A stretch of DNA of 64,000 nt, taken from positions 496,001 through 560,000 of the forward strand of contig JAFCMP010000257.1 of the NCBI GenBank assembly GCA_017506865.1, in the 5' to 3' direction. The DNA is from Tribonema minus. Lineage: Eukaryota > Sar > Xanthophyceae > Tribonematales > Tribonemataceae. Of the stretch, positions 11,948-23,752 are shown piece by piece. The translations under genes were made by a program, and so were the position numbers. Position 1 is the first letter of the stretch. Each line of letters starts with the position of its first letter. The notes below the pieces were generated by a model. The model had not been told where the DNA came from, made no database searches, and saw only the letters and a list, made by a program, of their open reading frames with translations.

Positions 11948-12832
11948 GGTGCCTCTCCAGCCGCCGCAGGCGAGCGGTCTGGCTTAGGTGTTCGATGACA
12001 GTTGCAGGAGTTGAGGTTGGTGAGGTTGAACTGCCCACCACTGTAAACGTGTGCGTGTGCCCCGCCCCTCCCTGGGCAGAAGAACATATCAGGCAACGCA
12101 CAGATATATTCATTAAGATGTTAAGCCCCGCGAATTCAAATCAGGCAGATGAACAGGACACGGGAATGCACACGTATATGTGATCATCAATGCATGTGAT
12201 CATCATGGATAGACTACATGCACCGTGAACCATATTAATCGATTAATTCGATTAATATGGTTCACACCGCATCATTTGTACGTTACAAATACCAGTTGCA
12301 GAGCCAGTTGAGCTATGCATTTGGTACCGAGGTTGGGAAAGCGCTGGAGCAACACCATGTAACCTATCAACAAGCATGGAGTCTGTCCACATGTAATCTA
12401 GCAGAGTTCAACTCATATGGTAATTAATCATCGTGTAGACCTTCAGGCGTGATCTCCACAGGCACAAATCACATGCACCTACCAAAGTGTCCTGTATTTC
12501 ATAACAGCAGTGAATCGCCTGCTGTCCTCAAGGCAATACGAAAGACTGCCTCTCGACACGCATGGGAACGAGAATCACATCTTCTGGTGACAAAAGGTTC
12601 GTGTTGACAATCAATACTTGCACAGATCCTGATCAGCTGAATCAGTTTCAGGGCTCCACGTGGCAAGTGGGGCTGCCTCGTGTTCACAAACTGCAACTGG
12701 CAATTCACTTCCACACACATACACACGCGTTCGAGAACGTACCTGTCAGCCCATCCACACAGCAAGTACCAGGGAGCTTGGCTAATACCCTCGATTCTGC
12801 CGGTGGAGCACCAGCTCCAAGGCCCCCGCGCC
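11948..12832. promoter_or_regulatory. Divergent intergenic region between TRIC-like and HYOU1 genes
   Basis: About 885 bp between two divergent start codons, so both promoters should lie here. It is more AT-rich than the exons and contains a perfect 17-bp-arm hairpin at 12225-12265. No canonical TATA box or ER-stress element was identified with confidence. Confidence 0.45.
12225..12265. repeat. Perfect inverted repeat (17-bp arms, 7-bp loop)
   Basis: The left arm GTGAACCATATTAATCG and its exact reverse complement are separated by ATTAATT. The inner part is also nearly self-complementary, so the stem could extend inwards. Its position between two divergent genes makes a protein-binding dyad or a cruciform possible. 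It is too isolated to be called a terminator. Confidence 0.85.
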
Positions 12833-15800
12833 ATGACAATGGCCGGCAAGGCACGCACCGCCTTGGCGGGTGCTTTGCTCTGCCTCGTGTCCCTGGCAAG
12901 CGCCAACGTGATAGGCGTCGATCTGGGAACTGACTTCATGAAAGTGGCTCTGGTGGCCCCCCGCCGTCCGCTGGAAATCGTCACCAACACAGCCAGCAAG
13001 CGCAAAACGGCCATGGCTATCAACTTCGACAGGGGGGAGCGAAGCTTCGGTGGAGACGCTCTCGTCATGCTCGCCAGGAAGCCAGCACAGACCTTCACGA
13101 AGCTGACTGCGTTGCTGGGCAGGCACGAAGATCACCCCGACATCAAGGCTCTGGAGAGCACGGGGCTGCCGCCCCTGTCCTGGAACGCCACGAGGGGAGG
13201 GCTGGAGCTGCGGCTGAAGGACAGGGGCCAGGAGTCCACCTACATGCCAGAGGAGCTGACGGCCATGATGCTGTCGCACGCGCACGAGATGACGCACATG
13301 TTCGGCTACAACGTCCCCGACGCCGTCATCACCGTCCCCTCGTACTGGACCGCCCACGAGAGGCTGGCGCTGGCGGACGCCGTGGAGCTCAGCGCGCTCA
13401 ACGCCCTGTCCTTCATCGACGAGAACACTGCAGCCGCGCTGCAGTACGCCATCGACAGGCCCAAGGACAAGCCGCACAACGTCCTCTTCTACAACATGGG
13501 CGCGGGCTCCACTCAGGTCTCGGTCGTTACATATGGCCCCAAGATGGTCAAGGACTCCAACGTGGGCCAGTTCACCTTGCGCGGCAAGGCGTGGGACACG
13601 TCGCTGGGCGGGCACTGGTTCGACCTCGCGCTCACGGACCTGCTCGCCACGCAGTTCAACTTGAAGTGGGGCGGGGGTGACGTGCGCGACCACCCGCGCG
13701 CGATGGCGCGCCTGCGCTCGCAGGCCGCCAAGGTCAAGCAGGTCCTGTCGGCCAACATGGAGATCCCCGTGACCGTGGAGCAGCTGCACGCGGACATCGA
13801 CTTCAACACGCTCGTCACGCGCGCGCAGTTCGAAGTCGCCGCCGCTGACCTGTTCGACAGGGTCACCGCGCCCATCGACGCGGCGCTCGCGGCCGCGAAC
13901 CTGACGCTCGCGGACGTGCACGAGGTGGAGATTGTGGGGGGCGGGGTGAGGGTGCCGCGCGTGCAGGAGCTGCTGAGCGCGCACCTGCCGCTGCCGCTGT
14001 CGGTGCACCTGAACGGCGACGAGGCGTTTGCGCTGGGGGCGGCATTCGCGGGCGCGAACGCGTCGCGCGCGTTCCATGTCCGCCAGGTGAGCGCTGTTGC
14101 GGTGTTCCAGAAGACCACTATTATGGTTAAAGTGCAATGTACAAGTGCAATTTACTGCGTGTATGGCCAACGCGTTGCGCGCGTTCCACGTCCGCCAGGT
14201 GAGCGCTGTTGCGGTAACCAGAAGTCCACTATCATTAGAACGGTGCAGGTTACTGTAGGTATTGCGCCTGCCAACGCGTCGCGCGCATTCCGTCCGTCAG
14301 GTGAGCGCTGTTGTGGTGCTCCAGAAGTCCACTATTATGAGAAGGGTGTAAGTTGTTGGGTGCAAGTTACTGCACGTATGGCGGGCGCATCTTTGCGCGC
14401 GTTGCACATCCGCCAGCTGAGCGCGTTTGCTACACTGTAGCAGCGGGTTTTCAGAAGTCCATCAGGCATCAACATCAATTGATAGTGTTGCTGATGCATG
14501 TGCCACTTTCTGTACATATTGTGCCCGCAAACGGCTCGCATGCATTCCACGTCTGCCCGGTGAGCGCGGTGGCAAGCAGCAGTACTCCAGTAGTTCATTG
14601 TCACATGTTGCAAAGATTGTAGTCTTATGTGTACGTTACTGTACGGTACCCTAACCCTAACCCTAACTTAGCCTGTAGCGGTACATCAGAAGTCCGCATT
14701 AATGGTTTACTAGCTATGTGCGTGTAACTTGAGGCATACGGCGTGTGCTAGGTTCCTGATCTGACGCATGCTCCCTGCATATGTATTGCAGGACCAGCAA
14801 GCACTGCATGATCAATTGTAGAACTTCGGCAAGTGTTGCGGCTGCAGGCATGTGAACGGTTCAGGGCAATTGTGGTTCAGCAGGCTCAGGGTTGCGGTTG
14901 TGGATCACGTTAACTTCAACTCAACTGCACGTTTTTGCGTATGGTACGCCATTGTTAACAAGCAACAGCAAGCGGCCACAGGTTGAGCAAGTCAAAGTTG
15001 TGACAGCCTTAAAATCTAGCTCATGGAGCTTTTGCTACAACTGCACGATGACATTGTGCATAGCTATGTTGTAACAGCAACAAAGCACATGCACTTTCAA
15101 CCAGGTTATTGCTGCCTTATCAACTGTTAGCAGCATCGGCAAGATGCTGCCAGCCTGCAGCAAGCTCAAAGCATACCATATCTGCAAGCGCCTTCGGAGC
15201 CTCATTATACTCCGATTGTGTGGTGCATCATGCAGCCGCCAACGCTCAAGTACACTGTGAACCGCGTACGCACCCAACTGTACTGAAGGTTTATTGCTAG
15301 AGCTGAGCACTGCATACTAGAGGTGACACTCCTCTCCATTTGGTTCCGCCGCTGCTGCGCAAGGTGGGGATGTCAGACATCACGCCATTTGCGGTGGACC
15401 TCCACCTGGCGGACGCGCCGCGCGCAACTGCCGCAACTGCCGGCGGCAATGTGTTCTCCAACATGCTCCACAAGCTCGACGGCAAGGAGAAAGGTAGGCT
15501 GGGTATGCAGGATTGTATGCGCATCGTAGCAGTGATCAAGGCGGTAGCATAGTGGTGTGTATGACAAAGCAACAGCTGTTGGAAGTTGACCAGCAGGACA
15601 CCAGACTTGATATTGAAGTTGAAGGGCGAAATGGTGTGGGTGCCGCATGACACATGCATTCAGAGGCGCATGATTGACTTATTTCTTAACATATGACGTT
15701 CAAGCAGGGACGCCATTCTTGAATGTGCGGTTACAAATGATGGCATGCTGCCAATGCTGACAAGTTTGAAACCCTTGTCGCGCAACGTCAGCAGGAAGCA

Positions 15801-18800
15801 GCTGCGCGCAGCCAGTGCACAAGCAGACTTTGACAGCTGTTCGTACTCATGCACAATAAGTCGCTTTTTGCCGCAAGCTTGCAGGCCAGCAGCCTGCCTC
15901 TGCAGCATTCACGCTTGACGATCATGATGTTTGCCCCCCCTCGAACGATATCGCCGCAGAACTGCCACAAATGCCGCCCGCTGCCCATCAGCACATTTCA
16001 TCAATTCATTCACTCATTCACTCATTCATTCATGTAACGCCCACCACAGACCGCGAAAACGCGGAGGCCCTGCTGAAGGCGGCAGAGGACGCAGCTGGCG
16101 CAGAGGGGGGTGAGGACGGGGAGGGGGTGGGGGAGGCGGAGTTCAAGCGGAGCGTCCCCCTGTACGCCGTGAACGCCCCTGTGAGCGCGCGCAAGGCCAT
16201 TACGATCAAGCACACACGCGACCTGAGGTGCGTCACTGGCTTGCTGTTGCAGTTGTATTGGCGTGTTGAAGTGGCGTCCCCCTGTACGCCGTGAATGCCC
16301 CTGCGAGTGCGATCAAGGCCATCATCATCAAGCACACGCGCGACTTGAGGTGCGTCGCCGCGTTGCAGGTGTAGTTTGAGGCGTGAACGCCTCCGCGAGC
16401 GCCCTCAAGGCCATTACTGCCAAGCACACGCGCGCGACCTGATTCGTGTCACCATGTTGCAGTTAAAGGGATTGGTGAGTTGAAGTAGCGTCCCTGTGTA
16501 CGTCGTGAACTCCCTCACCGAAGCGCGCAATGCCATTACCATCGAGCACATGTGTGCGACATGAGGTGAGTCACCGTATTACAGTTGTGTTGGTATGTTG
16601 AAGTATGGCTGGGTGAGGAAACGAGAAGCACGAGCATACACTGCATGTGCCTGTGTGCGTACTTGAGGGCGTCCCCGTTGAGCGTAGGCTCAATTGTGCT
16701 GCACACAGTATGTAAGGTCCAGTGTGTAAGTCTCGGCGCTGTCATCGGTGGACGGCGTTGCTCAAGCGAGGCTAGGGCTGACGTATTGTAAAGTTCAAGT
16801 GAAGCGTCACCCGTGTTGAAGTCTATGGGCTTAACCTTGGCCTCCCCTGTGCATGGGGTGAGTGCAGCTGCCATTGCATACAAGTGCATCACCCACAAAC
16901 TGTGCAACTTCATCTGACGTTGACTGGGCTTAGGCGCGTGAATTCGTTGAATTCGCTTTAATAGGTGGGATCATGATGGTTGTTTTGTGTCTGGGTGGCA
17001 GCTGATGCCGCAACTTTCTGAATTGCTTCGCAAGAGCCTTCAAGTGGTGCGGACCATGTCATTGCCGTTGCTGTGGCATAATGTAGATCATCTTGCAGGC
17101 CATGCCGAAGTAGATGCCATCTTGATGCCGTGACGAAATCCGTTGCTGCAAAGGGCGCGGTGCAGCATGTAACGGTTGTATTTTTCCGGTGGGCTAGTTC
17201 GCATCCTCGTCAAGTAGACGTTCAAATGGCACTGTTGGAAAATGACATCATTCAACAGCTGCCCCTCTAAACGCGACGGTTGCCTCTCCGCTGACCCCCC
17301 TTCCCCCCCTCAACTTCAACTCCAACCCCCCGCAGGGCCAACGTCACGTACGCCGACGCCAACCCCTACCTGCCCGCGGGCACGCAGACCATGATCGCGA
17401 GCTTCAACATCACGGGCGTCGAGAAGTTTGCCGCGGAGACCCTGGCTGACGGGCTCGGGGTCCCCAAGGTGACGCTCCGCTTCGCCATGGACGCGACGGG
17501 CGTGCCCACGCTCGTGGAGGCGTTCGCGGAGGTCCCCGTGCAGAAGGAGGTTACGTACGAGGAGGTTGTTGAAGTTGAGGACGAGCCCGCCCCCGCCGCC
17601 AACGACACTGCCGCTGATGCGGCTGCGGTGGATGGCGACGCTGCTGCGGCGAAGGCTGAAGGTGGGGAAGAGGTGGAGGCAGCAGCGGCGGTGGCGGGGG
17701 ATAAGGAGGGGGGTGAGGATGCGGCGGCGGCCGCCGAGGGGGCGAAGGAGGGCGACGCGGAGGGGGACAAGGAGGGGGAGGGGGCGGGCAAGAAGGGGGA
17801 CGCCAAGAAGAAGAAGGGGGATAAGAAGGCGGACAAGAAGGGGGACAAGAAGAAGAAGGAGAAGCCCAAGAAGAAGAAGACGAAGACGGTGACGCGCACC
17901 AAGATGGTGACGTCGTCGCGGCGGCGCGCGCTGGAGGTGGAGCGTCACTTCTCGTACAGCGAGCTGCGGCCCATGACGGCGGAGGAGAAGGCGGCCGCGA
18001 AGACGCGGTTGGGCGCGCTGGCGGCGGCGGACGCGGCGCGGCACGCCAAGGCCGCGGCGAAGAACGATCTTGAGGCGTACATCCTCATGGTGCGTCAACT
18101 GTCAGTAGTCAACTGTCAGTAGTCGTGGAAGTGGTACGCTGAGCGCGGCACGCCAAGGCCGCGGCGAAGAATGACCTCGAGGTGTACATCCTCATGGTGC
18201 GTCAACTGTCAGTACTTGCACTTGTGTGCTGCGCTGCGGCGAGTACTTGAACTTATATGCTGAGCGCTGCGGCGCGGCACGCCAAGGCCGCGGTGAAGAA
18301 TGATCTCGAGGCGTACATTCTCATGGTGCGTCAACTGTGTCAGTGGTCAACTGTCAGTAGTAGTTGAAGTGGTTTGCCAAGCGCTGTGGCAAAAAATAAT
18401 ATCGGGACGCACATCTTCATGGTGGGTCAACTGTCAGTAGGTAGTAGTTGAAGTAGCATGCTGAGCGCTGAGGCGGCACGCCAAGTCGCCGCCAAGAATG
18501 ATCTCGAGGTGTACATATTCCTGGTGCGTCAACTGTCAGTAGTCAATTGTCAGTAGTAGCTGAAGTGGTTTGCTGAGCGCTGCAGCGCAGCACGCCAAGG
18601 CCGCAGCGGAGAACGACCTCAAGGCGTACATCCTCATGGTGCGTCAACTGTGTCAGTAGTAGTTGAAGTGGTATGCGGGGCGCTGCGTCAGGGTGAGGAG
18701 CATAGGTCAGGGTTCAGAAGTCATCCCATCTCGCAGTACGTTATATTAGACACGGCACCACCACCATTACATTTAGGTCCGAGCATTGCAACATTCATAT

Positions 18801-21800
18801 TATGCATTTGTGCGTTACACGGTGATGCAAGTTCGGAACACTGCTGGGGAGGACGCCAAACAGGAGCTAAAGGCGATTGAATATGAAGGATCAATAACAT
18901 TATCGGAGCACTAGCCCATCTCAAAGTACATTCTGTTGATTCATTGCTTACACCACTATCAAATACAGGTCCGAACAATGTAATACTGATACTTTGCGTG
19001 GGTGCGCTGCGTGGTGATGCAGGTGCGCAATGCCGCTGGGGAGGACGCCAAAGAGGAGCTCAAGTCGGTTACGGATGTGTTCTTTGAAGTATCAAGAAAT
19101 ACTATTGGAGCATTATCCCATCACGCAGTACGTATTTTGATTACAGCACCACCATCAATTCCGCCATGAACGATGCAATAACTAACATTATGCGTGTTCA
19201 TATGCGTTGTGCGGTGATGCAGGTGCGCAACGCCGCTGGGGAGGATGCCAAAAAGGAGCTGAAGGCGGTCACAACGGAAGAGCAGCGTGAGGAGCTGGTG
19301 ACACTGGCCAATCAGCTCGAGGAATGGCTCTACGATGATGGGTGAGCTTCACTCATTCACAGTGGTATTGGTTGTTTGCTCAAGTTGCATTACTTGTTGG
19401 GTAATGCTATTCTGCCTGGTGACGGTGGCCATTCGGTTCAAGGAATGGCTGTACGATGATGGGTGAGCTTCATTTATGCATATCACAGATTTCAACATCA
19501 TGGATTATCTGGTGCTGTGCTGCTAATCGGCCACTGGTTTGGTGGTGGGTGACATCAAATTGTGCACAACGGTGCATCTGAGGTTGCATCGCTTGCCCTT
19601 TTGTGAGAATGCTGGCGAGCGCTGATGGAGTCGCTGATGCCGATGTGGCATCGTCATTGATGCGCATCATGAATTCATTCATGGACATGAATTTGACACA
19701 AGTTGAATGATCAAAGCCTGGCGCAGGTGGAATGTGGAGGCCTTCGTGTGTACACAGCCAGTATGACGTCAACATGATTCTGTTTTTCAAAGATTAACTT
19801 TCACTCATGAATGATTTATTAATGGTGCAGGTGGGACGAGGAGGCCCTCTGTGTGTATACAAGGTAGTATGAATGGCATGAATTCGCCGTCAAAGAATAT
19901 TGATACTCATGCATGATCCATGACTGACGCAGGTGGGACGAGGAGGCCTTGGTGTGTAGGCAGCCAGCGTGACGTCAACATGAATCTGTTATCAAAGATG
20001 AATTGGCACTCATAAATGAATCATGAATAATTCATGAATGGTTCATGACTGGCGCAGGTGGGATGAGGAGGCCTTGTGGTGTAGGAAGCCAACATGACGT
20101 CAACATGAAGTTGTTCTCAAAGATGAATTGGCACGCATGAACGACTCATCAATATTTCATGAATGATCCATTATTTGCGCAGGTGGGACGAGGAGGCCTC
20201 TGTGTATAAGGCCAAGAAGCTGGAGCTCTCTGCACCCGCAGAGGCGGCATTTCACCGCATGAAGGAGGCAACGGCGCGGCCTGCTGAGGTCAAGCGGGCC
20301 AGGCTTTTCATTGGCAAGGTAATCATAGCAACTTGATTAGACCCAAATTAATCTGTTATCAGTTGCAATAGATTAACGACTGTTCCTTGACAAGGTAACG
20401 ACAGCAACTTCAAGTTCTATTTACCTGTGGTACAGACGAGCACGTCAAAAGCTGCGAAGGTAATGGATGTCTTTAACTGCTGTTCTACCAGACTATTCAT
20501 TGACGAGGTGACCACAGCAACGTGATTGAACTCGACTAATTTGTTGTCGTTTGCAACAAGCTTGATGCTGTCCATTGGGAAGGTAATAACATCAATTTTT
20601 AAGTTCTATTTCACCTGTGGACCCTAGAAAAGCAGGTGAAAGCTGAAAAGGTAATGGACGGCTTCAAGTTTTTTTTTATCAGGTTAATCATTGGCAAGGT
20701 AATGACAGCAACCTGATTGAACTGAACCAATGAGTGGCCGTATACAACAATTCGGAGCTGGTATTACACGTGGTACCTTCTGAAACCAGGCAAAACTCAG
20801 CAGGCCATGCGACAGCTGTCAAGCAGTTCTGGGTGACAAGGTATGAAGCTGTCACCAGAGAATCCCATAGGTTTGCAATGCTGCACTCAGTGAGGGTCAG
20901 ACCATCACACAGGTCAAAGAAGCGAACAACTGCATGATCATGTAAACACTTTGTGTGGAGTTTTGACGCATGCGCTTGGCTTTTGTTTTGGTGTTGCCAT
21001 GGCCGCGTAGGTGCGGGAGACGTGTGAGGGGTGGAAGACCAAGAAGCCTCACATCACGGACGAGGAGCGGCAAGATCTGCTGGAAAAGGTGAGACCAGCT
21101 GCTCTCATGATGCGTGCCGCCACCTTGATTCATTACTGTGTCTGTTCTGAGGTTAGAACTTCACATAGCTTGTGGTCAACCTCAATTCTGAACTTCAACA
21201 ATTGTTGGGTGCATCAAAGTTGAGCACTGCTGTGGACAAGGTGAGACTGCTCCGCTGCTGCTGACATCAAGTCCGATCATTGATTCGGAGGTGCAAACCG
21301 CTGCCATATGTTGCATTCCTGACAAGACTGTGATGCAGACATACTGCAATATGTAGCCACGCTGCCATCTTCATGGGCTGCTTACGTTAAAGGCTAGGGA
21401 TAGCCCTTGTTCAAGGTTGGCATGACAAAGGAAAGGCCAACTTTTAGGTTGAAGTGGCTCAAACCACTGTGAAGTCACACATTGAAGTCAATCATGCAGG
21501 ACGATCAGCGCAAACGTACGAGCACCAGCATGGATAGCATCATCCAGTTTTCAGCTTGCTTAAGGATCACCACTTTCAGCTTCACCAAAGGCTTAATTTG
21601 CTGATATACGGTGCTGCACGGGCTCCAGCCTGAGCAAGGCTAGAAGTGGTGATCCGCGAGCAAGCTGAAAACCCGGATGATGCTATCCGTGCTGGTGCTC
21701 TGGCATTTGCGCTGCACATCGTCCTGCATGATGGTTGGCTTTGGCGTGACTTCACAGTGGTCTGAGCCACCTCAACCTTTCCTTTGACATGATGAGAAGT

Positions 21801-22550
21801 ATATTCATACACGTCTGGTAATGCTGACAGTTAATCCTAGTGCTGCTGCACGTTGTTCTGGAGAAGCTTGTCAGAGAGCAGAGCATATATGCTCCGCTGC
21901 CTGTTGCGCTCCACTGTGTTTCCGAGTGACTCATGAGCTCAGGTGATTCGAGTGTTCAGTTGACTCGTGTGTTCGAGTCACTTGTGTGCACAGTAAATGC
22001 CAACTTTCTACAACTTTAGACCTGCCAGTTCATTCAGATCCCATGTTCACCCGCTGCCTCTCTACTCCACAAGCATACTGTAATGACTCATTCGTACCCC
22101 AGTGTACTTTACCGCACTTCACCGCAATTGGACATATGACTCACAGACTCATACATTCGTACCCCCCGCGTGCTGCACGCGCAGCTGGACAAAGTGGACA
22201 AGTGGCTGGTGGACAAGGAGGACGCGCAGGCGGCGCTCGCCCCCCACGCCCCCCCCGCCTTTGCCTCCAAAGACGTAGAGCCACAGCTCAAGACCGTCCA
22301 AGCGCTGCTTCAGCGGCTCAACAAGAAGCCTGCTCCCAAGGTTGAGAAGCCTGCGCAAAACGAAACTGCCACAGCCGCCGCCGCCGACAGCGAGAGTGCG
22401 GACGGTGGGGAAAAAGCCGAGGGGGGGGAGGATGCCGCCACCGCCCCTGCAGAAGAGGGGGAAGCGGCAGAGGGGGCGGGGGGGCAGGAGCGGGATGCGG
22501 CGGCGGAAGGGGCTGAAAAACCCGCAGAGGAGCCAAGAGATGAGTTGTGA
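12833..22550 (+). CDS. HYOU1: GRP170/HYOU1-type ER Hsp70 family chaperone
   Basis: Eight exons: 12833-14086, 15364-15493, 16050-16227, 17336-18089, 19223-19341, 20183-20318, 21011-21088, 22185-22550. All phases chain to 1004 aa, the usual HYOU1 length. A signal peptide (ALAGALLCLVSLASA) is followed by the Hsp70 nucleotide-binding domain: IGVDLGTDFMKVAL (phosphate 1), NMGAGSTQVSVV (phosphate 2, the GRP170 variant) and VEIVGGGVRVPRVQELL (adenosine loop). The substrate-binding region follows (KVGMSDITPFAVDL, YAVNAPVSARKAITIKH), interrupted by an Ala/Glu then very Lys-rich loop at about residues 600-715. An alpha-helical lid leads to a C-terminal RDEL, an ER-retention signal. These large Hsp70s act as nucleotide exchange factors for BiP and as holdases in the ER lumen. 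The second ATG at 12839 is an alternative start. Introns 1, 3, 4, 5 and 6 carry exon-edge echo arrays. Confidence 0.93.
14046..14600 (+). repeat. Echo array at the donor of HYOU1 exon 1
   Basis: The exon edge (TTCCATGTCCGCCAG then GTGAGCGCTGTTGCGG) is repeated four times, with edges near 14200, 14301, 14417 and 14561 (about 100-145 bp period). Each copy is followed by the same intron start and by a CAGAAGTCCACTAT-type block. Two copies keep a perfect CAG/GTGAGC donor. Divergence increases with distance from the exon. The coding frame stays open from exon 1 to 14440. Confidence 0.9.
14648..14667 (+). repeat. Interstitial telomere-type repeat (CCCTAA)3
   Basis: Three perfect tandem CCCTAA units in HYOU1 intron 1, immediately beyond the exon 1 echo array. 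Many shorter CCCTAA/TTAGGG clusters occur in the same introns and in the USP32-like gene. Confidence 0.9.
16150..16590 (+). repeat. Echo array at the donor of HYOU1 exon 3
   Basis: The exon edge encoding VPLYAVNAPVSARKAITIKH and its donor GTGCGTCAC is repeated three times after the real one, at about 16275-16370, 16380-16480 and 16488-16590 (about 105 bp period). The first copy keeps the reading frame and a GAG/GTGCGTC donor; later copies carry more substitutions. Confidence 0.9.
18030..18650 (+). repeat. Echo array at the donor of HYOU1 exon 4 (five copies)
   Basis: The edge encoding ARHAKAAAKNDLEAYILM followed by GTGCGTCAACTGTCAGTAG recurs with edges near 18195, 18325, 18420, 18532 and 18638. 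Four of the five retain ATG or CTG before GTGCGTCAAC; the third is degenerate (GTGGGTCAAC). Short direct repeats of CAACTGTCAGTAGT occur inside the intron part of the unit. Confidence 0.92.
18815..19260 (+). repeat. Echo copies at the acceptor of HYOU1 exon 5
   Basis: Two upstream copies, at about 18817-18885 and 19008-19075, repeat GGTGATGCAGGTGCGCAA and GCTGGGGAGGACGCCAAA ahead of the real exon 5 start at 19223. The nearer copy keeps the GCAG acceptor; the farther one reads GCAAGTTCGG. Period about 190 bp. Confidence 0.88.
19720..20215 (+). repeat. Echo array at the acceptor of HYOU1 exon 6 (four copies)
   Basis: Upstream of the real exon 6 start (20183) the sequence GCAGGTGGGACGAGGAGGCC recurs near 19728, 19829, 19932 and 20056, each followed by a CAGCCAGCATGACGTCAACA-type intron block. 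Period about 100-125 bp. Three copies keep a perfect GCAG acceptor. Confidence 0.92.
20300..20720 (+). repeat. Echo array at the donor of HYOU1 exon 6
   Basis: The edge TTTTCATTGGCAAG then GTAATCATAGCAACTTGATT recurs in degenerate form near 20390, 20508, 20582 and 20698. The last copy again reads CATTGGCAAGGTAATGACAG. The period is about 100 bp. Confidence 0.8.
21421..21791. repeat. Foldback (imperfect palindrome, about 150-bp arms) in HYOU1 intron 7
   Basis: The left arm (21421 to about 21577, starting CATGACAAAGGAAAGG) is the imperfect reverse complement of the right arm (about 21641-21791, ending CCTTTCCTTTGACATG). Shared blocks in mirrored order include CACTGTGAAGTCAC, ATCATGCAGGACGAT, GAGCACCAGCA and GGATAGCATCATCC. 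The central spacer is about 60 bp. This resembles a foldback/MITE-type element or a templated inversion. Confidence 0.85.
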
Positions 22551-23582
22551 GAGCTGTGGGGGAGGGGGGGGGTAGGGTTAGGGTGAGCCACTGATGCCCC
22601 GTGCGGGGCTTCGCAGCATGCGAGAGAGGGGGGTGTGGGGGTGCTGTTGGGGATGGGCAGCCTTGCACTGCTGCGGGGCTTGCCCATGTGCCATGCTCGT
22701 GAATATACAACGTCACCTTTTACAAACTCTCATTCGAGCTGGTGCGGTTGGCGTCATGTCGTCTTGCAAGTACAGGTATTGGAAAACGAATCAATCACAC
22801 ACCGCTGGCCTCACAGGCTGTTGCTTGTCGGCACTCAGAAGGCGATAGTTGCAGTTTGCATGGTTGGCTGAAATGTGTCGGTTAAAGCCATGCATGACAT
22901 CATCAATATTTGCGCATCAGCTTTGCCATGCTGTAAGCAAATGCCTTCACACATGTGCACTGCAGCAAGTGTGAACAACAGTCGCACTCAAGCCTCAGCA
23001 CGAGTTCAACATCGATGCAAATTCATGTGAAGGGTTGACCTCTCTCACTTGAAGTTACATTGACCATCATCTAGCTAGCAAGCAAAAATGCAGCAAAACA
23101 GCGAATGCTGATTATTATTTATAAGCGATAGCATTCGGGATATCATCATTTTGTGTGAAATATGCAGCACACATATTTCGTCGTATTTTCACCAGCACGC
23201 ACATGATGAACGGTGTCCGCCAAACAGACCCACCACTATTCCGGTCACTATGACATTGCTTCAAGCTTTCCACTTGGAAATCTGGTCATTTGCTAGCATT
23301 GCGGCACAGGGGCGGAAACTGCAGGGGGCTGTCGCTGCGGAGTACGCGATCAGGATGTCTGTGCCTGGAGCAGCCCAGTCATCTGGCCTTACAGGACACA
23401 GCACTGGTGCGCATTCGCTCAGCTCTGTTGGCAGCCCTCGCAACGGCGCGTACTCTTGAGTGTGACAGAGTCCGGGGGGGGGCAGATGGGCCAGGACTTA
23501 CAGGGGAGGGGGGACCATTTGGCATTGTCAATTTGAAAAGTGATCGTCAATGCACATAGAGTCGCTTTCAAGTTATCACAAG

Positions 23583-23660
23583 GGACGTGTAGATTTTGGT
23601 GGCAACATGGAGATCTACCATCTGGGGTATTTCACACCCTGAGCGAGGATCAGTAGATAT
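23583..23660 (+). repeat. Degenerate partial copy D of repeat family R1
   Basis: The blocks GACGTGTAGATTTTGG, CCATCTGGGGTATTTC and ACACCCTGAGCGAGGAT match the 3' third of R1. It lies about 95 bp from, and inverted relative to, copy C. Confidence 0.5.
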
Positions 23661-23752
23661 TGCATACAGCAGCACTGGCGCGGCATGGCATACCCCTATC
23701 CCTGGCTGTTGCTTGTCCTGACCTTCAATCAAAAAGTAATCGGACCTCGCTC

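Noticed and set aside
12782-14170. 462-codon open frame antisense to HYOU1 exon 1
   Set aside because: Shadow of GC-rich coding sequence; composition is Arg/Val/His-rich with no domain, while the plus-strand frame has clear Hsp70 motifs.
14087-14440. Extension of HYOU1 exon 1 to 14440
   Set aside because: The splice to 15364 at the CAG/GTGAGC donor gives a phase-correct, family-like continuation; the extension is echo-array sequence.
17316-18098. Minus-strand frames opposite HYOU1 exon 4
   Set aside because: Leu/Arg- or Ser/Pro-rich shadows of the lysine/alanine-coding strand.
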